This document shows, in pieces, positions 12,485-20,945 of a DNA stretch of 21,065 nucleotides. How positions within the stretch are numbered: position 1 is the stretch's first letter; each line of letters starts with the position of its first letter. The position numbers and the translations under genes were made by a program. The DNA is from a virus, in IMG/VR virus record IMGVR_UViG_3300042882_000428, positions 1-21,065 of that record; one strand, 5' to 3'. The notes under the pieces were generated by a model that saw only the letters and a list, made by a program, of their open reading frames with translations, was not told the origin of the DNA and did no database searches.

Positions 12485-13554
12485 TTGGTTCCCTTTCTCA
12501 AGTCTCTGTCGCAAAACAATGGGTACGCCCGCGTCACTTCGTTGCGGCCGTGGTCGATGATTGCCATCCCTTGGCACGGTCGCTCTGGCGATGCAACCCG
12601 CTCAGCGTATGGGCTGTGTCCAATCACTGAGCCGTTGGCGACGTAGCGGGCACCGCGCAGCCAGCCGAACGAGTGGTAGTGCCCGAATATCGTCAGGTTC
12701 GCTTTGCGTCCTGCGTCCCATCTAGCAATCGCCTTACTTGCTGGCAGAGCCAGGCCGTAGACGCCACCAGCGAAACGGATGCTGTGGCCGTGCGTCGTGC
12801 GTACGAGAAAGCCGTCGAGGTCCACGTAGCCCAGATGCCCCTCAGCAATCCGCCATTCGACGTTCGCGTTGGCCTCCTCGCGGGCCAGCGTGAAATACAT
12901 CATCTGCTCCCACGAGTGCTCAAGCTCTGTGGCGATGCGGTTTTTCTCGGTGCTCCTGCCGTGGTTGCCGGCGTTCGTGCAGACGATGACTTGATCAGCC
13001 TCTGCGGCGATCGCGTCAATCATTCTCCGCAGCCGCTCAGCGATCCACCGCGTTGCGTTCATGGGCGAAAGTGCCGCAACTTCCATGCAGTCAGGGTGAA
13101 TGTGGCCCGTGATGAAATCCCCTCCGAGCCAGATGAGCACGCGACGAATGTTCGCTTGATTGCGTTCGTGCTGGAGGCAGGCGATGAACCGCTCCTCGAG
13201 TTCACCTAACCGCCGCTGGCACACGTCAAGCGAGTAGTCGTTCTCGCCGTTCACAGTCTCCGGCAGCACACGCTCTTCACAATGCACGTCCGAGAGCATC
13301 AGCACCGCCGTCGCGTCGTGCTTCGCATGACGTACCTTCTTCGGCGCATGCTGCTTCGCGGCCTTAATGCCCGAGAGCCCTGCGATAGCGTTTGCCCGCT
13401 CATTCGCGGCGTCGATGGCCTGGAGTGCCGCCTTGTAGCGGCCTTTCAGCGTCGCCACTTCGGAGCGGAGGCGTGCTAGTTCGGCGTCCGTTGCTAGCCG
13501 AGAAGCATCGGCCACGGCATCAGCCACGGCGATGTCTAGTTTTTTGACAGCCAT
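12481..13554 (-). CDS. Calcineurin-like metallophosphoesterase (357 aa)
   Basis: All metal-binding motifs are present, numbered from the start used here: SDVH (88-91), GGD (144-146), GNH (196-198), HGHS (255-258) and GHYH (291-294). The family cleaves phosphodiester or phosphomonoester bonds in DNA, RNA or small molecules. The N-terminal 70 residues are a likely coiled coil (DAELARLRSEVATLKGRYKA) with an alanine-rich segment, which probably oligomerises it. The start at 13554 has AAAGG; the in-frame 13602 start would overlap the previous gene by more. Phage copies lie near tail or early genes; the substrate is unknown. It overlaps the MazG-like gene by ATGA. Confidence 0.85.
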   Translation of the reverse strand: MAVKKLDIAVADAVADASRLATDAELARLRSEVATLKGRYKAALQAIDAANERANAIAGLSGIKAAKQHAPKKVRHAKHDATAVLMLSDVHCEERVLPETVNGENDYSLDVCQRRLGELEERFIACLQHERNQANIRRVLIWLGGDFITGHIHPDCMEVAALSPMNATRWIAERLRRMIDAIAAEADQVIVCTNAGNHGRSTEKNRIATELEHSWEQMMYFTLAREEANANVEWRIAEGHLGYVDLDGFLVRTTHGHSIRFAGGVYGLALPASKAIARWDAGRKANLTIFGHYHSFGWLRGARYVANGSVIGHSPYAERVASPERPCQGMAIIDHGRNEVTRAYPLFCDRDLRKGTK

Positions 13555-13784
13555 TCGGCAAACCTTTTTTCCTTGCACGAGTGGATGCCACGCTCGCGGC
13601 ATTTGTCTGAGAGAATCCGCGCCAGCGTCAGACGCTTCACCGGATACTCGCCGTTCTGAAACCTCTTGCGAATGTCAAGAAGTTCCGTCTGCGTTTCCTT
13701 CGGCAGTGCGTCCCACCAGTTCCCTGGCTTGCACGCCCTCACCGCATCCCCGACAGACTCAGTGAGACTGCTACCCTTCGCCAT
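13536..13784 (-). CDS. Small hypothetical protein, possibly DNA-binding (82 aa)
   Basis: Not recognised. Residues about 20-50 (GNWWDALPKETQTELLDIRK) and the basic helix near the end (KRLTLARILSDKCRERGIHS, then KEKRFAEWL) suggest a small helical nucleic-acid-binding protein; two cysteines lie in the C-terminal half. GGGAGG is about 7 nt before the ATG at 13784. It overlaps the metallopeptidase gene by 14 bp and the phosphoesterase gene by about 19 bp. A small-terminase-like role can be imagined, but the length and position do not support it. Confidence 0.6.
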   Translation of the reverse strand: MAKGSSLTESVGDAVRACKPGNWWDALPKETQTELLDIRKRFQNGEYPVKRLTLARILSDKCRERGIHSCKEKRFAEWLSKN

Positions 13785-14058
13785 CGTTTACCTCCCTGTA
13801 GCCCAGGCTATAGAGCACCTTGCTGATGTCCTTGCCGGCCTGCTCGACGTGCTCCTCGCTTGCGGTTGGAAAAAGCGCATGGAGTAGTTCGTGCGTCAGG
13901 ATCGTGAGCTTGTGCCGGCCCTTAAGCCCGCTGTGAATCAAGATGCGTGGCCGCTTGGACTTCTGCGAAAAGGTGTAGCCGTACGCCTGGCCCTTGAGGT
14001 CCGTGAAACGGACTAGCCACCGCTCGTCGCCGTTGAGTGTGAAGTGGTGATCTTCCAC
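13771..14058 (-). CDS. HExxH zinc metallopeptidase-like protein (95 aa)
   Basis: The motif LTILTHELLHALFPTASEEH contains HELLH (56-60), the zinc-binding HExxH signature, with E69 or H70 as a possible third ligand. Small proteins of this sort (SprT or ImmA-like) in phages are thought to cleave host or repressor proteins, but the target is unknown. The N-terminal half is a mixed beta region (RWLVRFTDLKGQAYGYTF). The start is GTG at 14058 with AAAGGG upstream. It lies downstream of the cysteine-rich gene at 14094-14459 and overlaps the next gene by 14 bp. Confidence 0.7.
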   Translation of the reverse strand: MEDHHFTLNGDERWLVRFTDLKGQAYGYTFSQKSKRPRILIHSGLKGRHKLTILTHELLHALFPTASEEHVEQAGKDISKVLYSLGYREVNDGEG

Positions 14059-14093
14059 GGCTCGCCCTTTCGCTTACCACCGTAGCGGGGGCG

Positions 14094-14459
14094 TCAACCG
14101 GCAGCCCTGCGACAGGCGAGAAGCACCAGCTGCCGAGCAGCGATGTCGGACCACGGCAAGATTGTTTTCCGCTTGGCGTGCTCTGTCCGCATGACGCCAA
14201 GAATCTCAGCCATGCCTTCGTCAGACCTGCACCAGTCTGGGCCACGCTCGTCCATCTTTCGGGCCATCGCGTTGCACGAGCACGTCGGCGTGGACTCAAT
14301 GCCGAGCCAGTCTCGCAGTATGTTGCTAAGCTCAGTGCCAGGATTTTGTACACGCCGCCCCTGAGTAATTTCGGTACAGACGCGAAATGTTTTCAGAGAG
14401 CGGGCATGTCTGCCACACACGATACAGCACGAGGTTTTCGAATCTAGTTGGCAAATCAT
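14094..14459 (-). CDS. Small cysteine-rich protein (121 aa)
   Basis: It has a CIVCG knuckle near the N-terminus, then a core PGTELSNILRDWLGIES with CSCNAMARKMDERGPDWC, in which four cysteines could bind zinc. From memory, proteins with PGTEL...CxCNA...WC are frequent in planctomycete genomes and phages, with no known function; I have not verified it. The start is ATG at 14459, which overlaps the stop of the preceding gene by ATGA; a TTG at 14546 gives a longer reading without any ribosome binding site. It lies just after the tail gene cluster and may be tail- or particle-related. Confidence 0.6.
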   Translation of the reverse strand: MICQLDSKTSCCIVCGRHARSLKTFRVCTEITQGRRVQNPGTELSNILRDWLGIESTPTCSCNAMARKMDERGPDWCRSDEGMAEILGVMRTEHAKRKTILPWSDIAARQLVLLACRRAAG

Positions 14460-14938
14460 CGCGAAAAGGTAAAAAACGGAAACACGTCCACGACCATGTT
14501 TGCGAAAAATGGGTATCTCAATGGATTCACGTTTTGGTTTGTGCAAATGTCGTAGACAGGGGCCGTACCTCCATTAAAAGGATAAAACCTATACGTGTTC
14601 GCTCTGCCAGGAAGTCCATCGCAATCAACTGGAATGTTGGATGTAATTGCGATAACACTGGTTGAGGAGTTGATGAATTCAACTATAATTCTCACGCCTC
14701 CGACATCGTATACGTAACGAGCAGTGTTGGCAGACGTGCTTCCTCCAGTGAGAACATAAGTAGTTCCAGAGAAAGCATCGGTAGCCGCTTGAGCAACTGC
14801 CGGGCAGCTAACGTTTGTGTACGTTTGAATGCCAAATGTGATACTGATTTCAGAAGGGTAAGAACAGCAGCAAGAGCACGTAGTGGCAAGCATTGTATCT
14901 TTGAGTACGGGCTTTCCTGACTTTAGGGCGATTGGCAT
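14456..14938 (-). CDS. AT-rich, cysteine-containing tail-region protein (160 aa)
   Basis: The protein begins MPIALKSGKPVLKD, has a CSCCC cluster at about residues 21-25, and otherwise consists of beta-rich, Ser/Thr/Asn-rich sequence (TYVLTGGSTSANTARYVYD). That is typical of tail-tip, decoration or receptor-binding proteins. Its DNA is much more AT-rich (about 40-47% GC in the lines I counted) than the flanks, suggesting recent acquisition or diversification. The ATG at 14938 lies 1 bp after the stop of the upstream gene. A start of the form GKPVL... recurs, from memory, in planctomycete phage proteins. Function is inferred only from composition and location. Confidence 0.55.
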   Translation of the reverse strand: MPIALKSGKPVLKDTMLATTCSCCCSYPSEISITFGIQTYTNVSCPAVAQAATDAFSGTTYVLTGGSTSANTARYVYDVGGVRIIVEFINSSTSVIAITSNIPVDCDGLPGRANTYRFYPFNGGTAPVYDICTNQNVNPLRYPFFANMVVDVFPFFTFSR

Positions 14939-14939
14939 T

Positions 14940-15401
14940 TCAGCACGCCGTTGCGTTGACAGAGAACGAACTTGTTGCCGCAGTCGCTAGAGCACCAACA
15001 GGCAACGTGTTAAATGTCAGCGTGCTTGTGGTGATTGTTGCCGCCGTTGCAGCATTCACCACGTCCCATTGCCAGTTCACCAGATGCCAAGCAGTGCCCT
15101 CTCTCCCGACGATGCAATTCCTTTGGCCAGCCGAAGGAAGGTTTATGAGGAAGTTGAGCACGCTTGCCGTAGCGGTCGGTGCGTTCTTGAACGTCACAGT
15201 CTTGACGCTGCCAGCCGTCCATGCGCCCGTGAACGTCGCTGCCCTCACCTGCTTCGGGTGCCTGTCTGATAAACGCCTATCAAACGTCAGCGGCGACGCA
15301 GCTGGGGCTGAGAGCTCGGCCCGGCGAACGACGCGAGCGACACGCTCGGCGCTTTCTCGAGTGAACTGCACCGCGTCAAAAGGTTTCTTCTGGCGTGCCA
15401 T
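14940..15401 (-). CDS. Putative tail-region structural protein (153 aa)
   Basis: A basic N-terminal 50 residues (RESAERVARVVRRAELSAPA) is followed by a beta-rich, small-residue C-terminal part (ATFTGAWTAGSVKTVTFKNA; NAATAATITTSTLTFNTLPV), typical of a phage virion protein. I do not recognise a family, though the GAW...KTVTF pattern resembles planctomycete phage proteins I recall. The ATG at 15401 lies 3 bp after the stop of the previous gene, so it is probably coupled. A link with the neighbouring cysteine-rich protein is likely because the two genes are almost adjacent. Confidence 0.55.
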   Translation of the reverse strand: MARQKKPFDAVQFTRESAERVARVVRRAELSAPAASPLTFDRRLSDRHPKQVRAATFTGAWTAGSVKTVTFKNAPTATASVLNFLINLPSAGQRNCIVGREGTAWHLVNWQWDVVNAATAATITTSTLTFNTLPVGALATAATSSFSVNATAC

Positions 15402-15404
15402 GCG

Positions 15405-16283
15405 TCAGGTTGGCGGCGTGCCAAAGAGGTCACCGAAGTTGGCTTCGGAGTTGACGCGGAAGTCATGGATGAACGGGAACGCAGAAGACTGGGCACCTTC
15501 TCCGTTTAGTGCGACGGGGTTTGGGGACGCTACCCACTCGCCATTCTGGAAATCAAAAACCATCGCTCGCCGCTTCTGTCCACTTGCAGCGTCTATGAAG
15601 TTCCACCCGATGTCAGGTATTCGTAGATTCCACTTGCTCTCCCGGTAAAGAAGCTCACACGTCGTGGCCCAGTACGTGTAGACGACGTTGTTGTATGACT
15701 CAATCGTGTAGGTGGCGTTGACGCCGGCGACTTTCCACGAGTGAGCAGGGCAGCCAAAGTAATCGCCGCTGTTCACTTTGTTTGTGGCCTGCATCTGCGA
15801 CGCAGGAAAGTTGGCGTAGTTCTTCTTGATCGTGGCCCTGACAATCTGCTCTTCTGTCGTAAGCCCCTCAAAATAGTCGTTGGCTGAGTTCACCAGCGGC
15901 CTGCGTGTCGTGCCATACCAGTAGTAAAACGCTGGCACCTGGGCAGGCTCGGCGGCGAATGTCCAATCGGCTGAGCGAAACAACGGGGCAAGCAGCTCGT
16001 TTGCAGTGATCAGCCCGTACTCAGCAACCACTTGGACGTGGTACGGCGAATCCGAGTGCCGCTCTGTCGTAGTGACTTTCCTCAGCCCGAGAAACGTCAG
16101 CGACGGATGAGCAGCACCCCAGTTGTCCAGGCCAAGCGCGGTGATGAGTTCTTGCTCAGTCGGTGGATTGTTCTCTAGGGTGTTGTCCTCAAGCGTCAGC
16201 ACGAACGTCCGCACCGCCTTTGTGGCCGTGCCGATCTCGCCTTCTGTCGTGCGTGCAAGCTCACGCCAAGACTGTATGGGCAT
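15405..16283 (-). CDS. Putative distal tail or minor tail protein (292 aa)
   Basis: It comes straight after the tape measure gene, overlapping it by one base (TAATG), the position of the distal tail or lambda M/L-like proteins in siphoviruses. The sequence is rich in beta strands and aromatic residues (AFYYWYGTTRRPLVNSANDY, SYNNVVYTYWATTCELLYRE) and has no transmembrane segment. I do not recognise a family from sequence; the assignment rests on position and composition. The start MPIQSW shares its first base with the stop of the tape measure gene. Confidence 0.6.
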   Translation of the reverse strand: MPIQSWRELARTTEGEIGTATKAVRTFVLTLEDNTLENNPPTEQELITALGLDNWGAAHPSLTFLGLRKVTTTERHSDSPYHVQVVAEYGLITANELLAPLFRSADWTFAAEPAQVPAFYYWYGTTRRPLVNSANDYFEGLTTEEQIVRATIKKNYANFPASQMQATNKVNSGDYFGCPAHSWKVAGVNATYTIESYNNVVYTYWATTCELLYRESKWNLRIPDIGWNFIDAASGQKRRAMVFDFQNGEWVASPNPVALNGEGAQSSAFPFIHDFRVNSEANFGDLFGTPPT

Positions 16284-19200
16284 TAGATGCCTCCCACGTC
16301 AGCGTAGCCAACGATGGCGACTGGCTGATTGAAGTAGTTGCTGGACGCCTGGGCGATGCCAAGTGCTACCCGCTCAAGAAGCTTTGTCTGAAGCCTTGCC
16401 TGAATCAGTGCGGGGTCTTGGGCCTGAGCCGCCGTCTGCAGCACTAGGTTTGCCCCCTCAACGCTTCGCACGTCGGCCACGTTGATCGACTGTTGTCCAA
16501 GCGTGTTGAGCTTGCGGAGTCGTTCTTCCTGCCGCTTCGCTTCGGCCTCGGCGGCCTTACGCTGCTCCTCAAAGATGCGGGCCTGCTCCTGGGCGTACTG
16601 CTGCTGGGCCTGCTGCTGCTGTTGCTGGTACGCCTGGACTGCGGCCTGCTGCTGATTTTCGTACTGCTGCTGGCTCTCAATGAGTTGCTGCTGAGTCTGC
16701 AGCTGCTTCTCTCGTCCGTTTGAAATGTCTTGCTCAACAGCCAGAGCATCCTTTAGCAAGTCAATCCGCTGCACGGCAGCCCGAGCGGAGTTCATATCGT
16801 TCTGTTCACGGGCAGCCTCAAGCGATTGCCGCTCAAGAGCAATCCGCTGCTCAATCGCTTCAATATTGAATGCGGCCTGCTGGCGGCGTGCAGCTGCTTG
16901 CTCAGCGCCGGCAACTTCCGCCTGCGTTCTTTGGGCAATGAATTCATTTACACGCTGGTTCGCGTCAACCTCTAGCTGAAACGCCGCGGTCTTTGCTTCC
17001 TGCTCTGCCCGCTTCAGTTGCTCAATCTGAGCCAGCCGCTCCTCAAAGATACTTCGCTGTCTGCTGATCTCCTTTTCGTACACGTCGCTCGAAAGAATGA
17101 TGCCGTCCCTGGCTTGCTCTTGAGCCAGGGCCACGCCTTCCTGCAACTTCATCGCCGCTTCGGCACCGGCGTTGCCAAACTCGCCAGCCTTATCAACTAG
17201 GCCGGAAATGCTTTCGGCCGTTTTGCTGAAAGCGGCAGAGAAGCCATCGGAGAAGCCTTGATCAATTGCTGTCTGCTGGTCTTCAAGCTTTGATCGCAGT
17301 TGGTCAAGTTGGGCAAGCCGTGCTGCTGCAGCGTTTGAATCCTCTGTAGCGGATCGTTCTCTTGCGGCGGCAAGTTCTTTCTGTGTTTTTAACTGCTCTC
17401 TGGCGACAGATGCAATGTCTGCCTCAAGCTTTGCAGATTGATCAGACGGCTTCATTAGCTCTTTGACTCTTGCCGCATCAGCCTCCGCCTGCTTTGTAGC
17501 GTTTTCTGTAGCCTGCTGGCGCGATTCATTTTCCTTGTCCAGTTTGCCGTTTAGGTCATCCATGAAGCCGTTCATGATCTGGATCTGATCGGCAGTAAGC
17601 CCGCCCTCGTCCGCCATTTTTTGGAATTGCGCGACGGTATCAGCAGACTGCTGAAAGAGCTTTGAGCCACCGTCTTCGGCCGTCTTGAAGTAGGCTTCAA
17701 GACGCTCTCCCGCATCGCCAAGATCGGCCTGCACTTTGACTTCTGGGAGTCGCGCGTTCTCAATTTCAGAACGCAGGCCGCTGAGGTACTGCGATGCCGC
17801 GCCCTGTCCTGCCTGCTGTGCGTTGCCGTCGCCGCCGGCGAAGATGCTGTTGAACGTGTTTGCCGCGTTTGCCGCTGCGGCCGCCATCTCGCGGGCGTTT
17901 CTATCTGCCGACTCCTGCGACGCTGCTGCCAGCCCTGCGCCGAACTGCTCAAGATCGTCGCTGACGTAACTGCCGAGAGCCTCAATGATCTTCCCGAAAC
18001 CCAGCAGCAGCACGTCAATGCCGGTCTGAATGGCATTGAACGCAGCCCGGATGCCTTCGGATGCTGCGAGCAGAATCTTGCTCGTTACATCAAAAACGTC
18101 TGCGGCAAAAGAAAACGTCTCGCCAAGGCTTCCAAAGTTCGCAACGAACTTATCGAAGATTTCTGCGAAGTACTCAGCACCCTGCAGCAGCACATCAGTG
18201 ATGGCGTTGGCAATTGCGTTTCCGCCGGTGCCCTGCGTGCCAGTTCCCTCAAAAGTCTTGACGAACTCGAGGAACTGATTTGTTACATCCGTGACGGCAG
18301 GAGCAAGGTTGCCAATGACTTGGCCAACGATTCCCTGGACGGTGGCTCGCACCTTATCGAATGCGTCGTTCATGTCAGCGACATTGCCGACCTGAACATC
18401 ACTCACGATAGCCCCAAGTTTTTCGCCTTCTGCCTCTAGCTCTTTAAGGCTTGTTATTCCTTCGCGGAACAATGGTGCCAGAGCGGCACCTTTTTCGCCA
18501 AAAAGTTCAACCGCAGCGGCTGCGCGATCAGAGGCAGTTGGCAGTTCAGAAATGGCTGAACCGATTGCCGAGAACTGGTCTTCTGGAGATAGCCCGCGAA
18601 GCTGTTCTAGAGATAGGTTGATTCCGCGCAATGACTTGTCTAGTGCATCGCCAGGCGAAGCCTTTCCAATGCTCACGGACAGTTTTTGAACTGCCCCAAG
18701 AAATTGCTCGGTATCCACGCCGGCCAGCTTGGCCGCGAACGAGTAGCCCTGCAACGCCTCAACGCCGATGCCAGTACGGGCCGAGAAGTCGTTAAGCGTA
18801 TCGACAGACGTGTTGACGCTTGAGACGAGCGACGTGACCTCAGATGTCACGCGAGTGAACACGGAGCCAAGAGCCTGCAGTCCGTCAACAATGAGTCTTC
18901 CGATTTCGATCTTTGCAAGCAGGCTGACGTTTTTATTGAGATTATCAATCCTATCGTCAGCGACCGTTGCTTCCTTTGCTACCCCGTTTAGGTCTTGCTC
19001 GGCGCGAGCCGCAGCACGGTTGAACTGGTCTTGGCTGAGGCGTCCTTCTTGCAGGTGCGTATTTAGCTCCTGCATTTGCCGGTCGTACCGTTCCTGCGGA
19101 GTCAGGTTTGCTTCAATGATCCTTCCTGCTGCGGCGACTGCCTGGGCACGAATCTTTTCGGCCTCAGCAATCTCTAAAGCTGAAGCCTTTTCTATGTCTC

Positions 19201-19939
19201 CCCTGACTTTATCAATGAAGTCAGAGGCTTCTTTTTCTGCCGCTGTCCTTCTTTTTGCAGACTCTTCTGCAGCGGCGGCCAAATCCTTTTCGGCTTGAAT
19301 GGCCGCTGCATTCTGTCCGCTGAACTCTGCTCGCGCGCGAGCAGCGGTTTCCTCAGAAATTGCGCCGGCCTTAAGCAGTCTGTCTACGTCCGCCAGCTGC
19401 TGCGCCCTGCGTTCTTCTGTAGTCGCAAACTGCTCGGCAAGCCTTTGCCCTTGCCCGAGCACTTCAAGGCGTTCTCGCTCAGCCGCAATAGCCTTCGCCT
19501 GCGCCTCACTGCCTTCGTAAACAGCCCTGCCATAAGTCTCTTCAGAGATTGCACCAAGTAGCAAAAGCCTTTCAAGCTCTGCGACAGAGTCTTGACGCTG
19601 CTGCTCGGCGCTCGTGTATTTCTTCGTTATCTCAGCGGCGCGGGCGTATGCGTCGGCCGTGTTTTTTACTTCTTCCCGTAAAGCAGCAAACTGGTCCGCA
19701 TACTGCTGAGCGCTTAACCCGCCCTTAAGCTGTTCCGCTAAATCCGTAAACTTTTGATTTAGAACGGCCTGAGCATCTGCTGCCGATTGGCTGTCTTTCG
19801 CCAGCACGTCAAACGCAGACGTGGCCTTGCTCGCCTGCTTGGCCAGATTCTCAAGCGCCCGCTCAGCCGGCGTCAGGTTTTTCACCACGCCAGAGGCGTC
19901 GGCGTTTACCTTCAGCGCGAGTGAGAGGATGGTGGCCAT
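16283..19939 (-). CDS. Phage tail tape measure protein (1218 aa)
   Basis: A very long, helix-rich protein that sets tail length and passes through the tail tube during DNA injection. Residues 1-330 are coiled coils rich in Ala, Glu, Gln and Arg. The middle (about 340-700) has hydrophobic stretches (NAIQTGIDVLLLGFGKIIEA) that could enter the host membrane. The C-terminal 300 residues are long Glu/Gln/Arg helices with a run of glutamine blocks (YQQQQQQAQQQYAQEQ). The ATG at 19939 is 3 bp after the stop of the GT gene, the lambda order G-T-H. By the usual rule of about 0.15 nm per residue the tail would be near 180 nm, as an estimate. Confidence 0.93.
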   Translation of the reverse strand: MATILSLALKVNADASGVVKNLTPAERALENLAKQASKATSAFDVLAKDSQSAADAQAVLNQKFTDLAEQLKGGLSAQQYADQFAALREEVKNTADAYARAAEITKKYTSAEQQRQDSVAELERLLLLGAISEETYGRAVYEGSEAQAKAIAAERERLEVLGQGQRLAEQFATTEERRAQQLADVDRLLKAGAISEETAARARAEFSGQNAAAIQAEKDLAAAAEESAKRRTAAEKEASDFIDKVRGDIEKASALEIAEAEKIRAQAVAAAGRIIEANLTPQERYDRQMQELNTHLQEGRLSQDQFNRAAARAEQDLNGVAKEATVADDRIDNLNKNVSLLAKIEIGRLIVDGLQALGSVFTRVTSEVTSLVSSVNTSVDTLNDFSARTGIGVEALQGYSFAAKLAGVDTEQFLGAVQKLSVSIGKASPGDALDKSLRGINLSLEQLRGLSPEDQFSAIGSAISELPTASDRAAAAVELFGEKGAALAPLFREGITSLKELEAEGEKLGAIVSDVQVGNVADMNDAFDKVRATVQGIVGQVIGNLAPAVTDVTNQFLEFVKTFEGTGTQGTGGNAIANAITDVLLQGAEYFAEIFDKFVANFGSLGETFSFAADVFDVTSKILLAASEGIRAAFNAIQTGIDVLLLGFGKIIEALGSYVSDDLEQFGAGLAAASQESADRNAREMAAAAANAANTFNSIFAGGDGNAQQAGQGAASQYLSGLRSEIENARLPEVKVQADLGDAGERLEAYFKTAEDGGSKLFQQSADTVAQFQKMADEGGLTADQIQIMNGFMDDLNGKLDKENESRQQATENATKQAEADAARVKELMKPSDQSAKLEADIASVAREQLKTQKELAAARERSATEDSNAAAARLAQLDQLRSKLEDQQTAIDQGFSDGFSAAFSKTAESISGLVDKAGEFGNAGAEAAMKLQEGVALAQEQARDGIILSSDVYEKEISRQRSIFEERLAQIEQLKRAEQEAKTAAFQLEVDANQRVNEFIAQRTQAEVAGAEQAAARRQQAAFNIEAIEQRIALERQSLEAAREQNDMNSARAAVQRIDLLKDALAVEQDISNGREKQLQTQQQLIESQQQYENQQQAAVQAYQQQQQQAQQQYAQEQARIFEEQRKAAEAEAKRQEERLRKLNTLGQQSINVADVRSVEGANLVLQTAAQAQDPALIQARLQTKLLERVALGIAQASSNYFNQPVAIVGYADVGGI

Positions 19940-19942
19940 GGC

Positions 19943-20248
19943 TTACTCGGGGAACGCTAGGAGCTTTTGCAGCTCCCGCTTCATCTCGTCTGCGTGCTGG
20001 GGTGGTTTCTCAATCGGGTTGAAGTCGTCCGCTTTCGGTGCCTTGCCTTGCTGGGAGTACGGTGCGAGCACGGCACTCGTCAGCAGGCCCGTCTGCCGCC
20101 ATGGATCAGGAAGAGCGTGGAAGTGGCGGGTAAACGCAATCCACTCCGTAAGCTCCTGCGAATCCATGCGGCGAGACAGTTCCCTCACCGTCATTCCCAA
20201 GTGCCCCGCCAGACGAAACAGGAAACGCCTCGTCGGGCGGACGCTTAG
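19943..20248 (-). CDS. T extension of the tail assembly chaperone, read by -1 frameshift (gpGT-like)
   Basis: This frame has no good start of its own: the first usable codon is a TTG at 20200 without a convincing ribosome binding site. It is open without a stop from 20248, where the -1 slip joins it to the G gene, giving a fused product of about 225 residues (124 from G plus 101). The joined region reads RRFLFRLAGHLGMTVRELSR and continues ELTEWIAF...DPWRQTGLLTSAVLAPYS, typical of DUF4035/GT-type chaperones. They hold the tape measure protein during tail building. The tape measure gene follows 3 bp later. Only the TTG-initiated part is seen as a separate open frame. Confidence 0.8.
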   Translation of the reverse strand, partial: LSVRPTRRFLFRLAGHLGMTVRELSRRMDSQELTEWIAFTRHFHALPDPWRQTGLLTSAVLAPYSQQGKAPKADDFNPIEKPPQHADEMKRELQKLLAFPE

Positions 20249-20254
20249 TTTTTT
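20206..20254 (-). promoter_or_regulatory. Programmed -1 frameshift signal: slippery heptamer and stem
   Basis: AAAAAAC (20254-20248) is read A AAA AAC in the G frame (codons GCA AAA AAC TAA), the canonical X XXY YYZ form. After a 7-nt spacer TAAGCGT, CCGCC-C-GACGA pairs with TCGTC-T-GGCGG, making a 10-bp stem with one mismatch around a 13-nt loop (20240-20206). The G stop lies directly after the heptamer and the T frame continues after a -1 slip. All parts expected of a frameshift signal are present. Confidence 0.85.
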
Positions 20255-20619
20255 GCGAGTTCCTCCACGTCAGTCTCGGTCATGTTGTTGTGCTTGAGCG
20301 CCTTCTCGAAGAGCTTGGACACGATGGCCGCTGACTTCTTCGCCAGCTGCTCAATGCCAGCCTCGTCAAAGAGACGCTCGCCACTCTCGGGATGGCACAG
20401 GCAGCGGGCCAGATACTTCGTTCTGAAGTTGTCGATACCCGTCTCCTTCTTGCCCACCCACTCCTTCTCGTAGCTGTCCCGCTCTTCCACGGTCATGACT
20501 CGCACGCCAAGCACAAGCGGCTTGCCGTCACCGCCTTTCCACTCACGCACTGTCACTTTGAGAACGGGCAGATCGTCAGCCGCAAGAATCTGGGCAGCAA
20601 GTTCTGAAACGCTCAGCAT
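20245..20619 (-). CDS. Tail assembly chaperone (gpG-like, 124 aa)
   Basis: The protein has the features of phage tail assembly chaperones (HK97 gp13/lambda G-like): a short beta start (LPVLKVTVREW) and a helical C-terminal half, FRTKYLARCLCHPESGERLF followed by EQLAKKSAAIVSKLFEKALK. It ends LAKN with a stop directly after the slippery sequence at 20248-20254. It lies between the tail-tube-like gene and the tape measure gene, as expected. AGGAGG is just upstream of the ATG at 20619. G is probably made in excess over the GT fusion, as in lambda. Confidence 0.8.
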   Translation of the reverse strand: MLSVSELAAQILAADDLPVLKVTVREWKGGDGKPLVLGVRVMTVEERDSYEKEWVGKKETGIDNFRTKYLARCLCHPESGERLFDEAGIEQLAKKSAAIVSKLFEKALKHNNMTETDVEELAKN

Positions 20620-20627
20620 GGTTCCTC

Positions 20628-20945
20628 CTAGCCTTGGACTCGTAGCGTGACTGCGTACCGCGTCACGTCATTGACCACGCCAGCCATGGTGAACTTCTCA
20701 AGCACTGCCTTGCCCGAGTAAGCGAGCCCGCCACCAGCAATGGTGACTAGCGAGCGCTTGCCGTAGTTGGCCGTGGAGATGTTCGCCGTGGTTAGGCACT
20801 TCATCTCTATAGTGCCAATGTCAAGCGTCCACGTACTGGCGCGAGCCAATGGAAGAGCGCCGCCGTGAGTTACGGTCAGTTCCGTAACCTCACCGAAGTT
20901 CACGCTGTTCCACGTAGCCGTAACGCCCGCTGAGTAGCCAGCCAT
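20628..20945 (-). CDS. Putative major tail (tube) protein, small (105 aa)
   Basis: The order tail tube - G/GT - tape measure fits lambda-like phages, so the gene before the chaperones is expected to encode the tube protein. The sequence is beta-rich with small residues (GYSAGVTATWNSVNFGEVTE; STWTLDIGTIEMKCLTTAN; RYAVTLRVQG) and no charged helices, which suits a tube subunit. At 105 residues it is shorter than most major tail proteins (about 130-250), so it may be a compact version. GGAGG is 7 nt before the ATG at 20945. Its stop codon overlaps the ribosome binding site region of the chaperone gene. Confidence 0.6.
   Translation of the reverse strand: MAGYSAGVTATWNSVNFGEVTELTVTHGGALPLARASTWTLDIGTIEMKCLTTANISTANYGKRSLVTIAGGGLAYSGKAVLEKFTMAGVVNDVTRYAVTLRVQG

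Noticed and set aside
14460-14546. N-terminal extension of the cysteine-rich gene from a TTG at 14546
   Set aside because: No ribosome binding site; the ATG at 14459 overlaps the previous stop as ATGA, which is the usual arrangement here.
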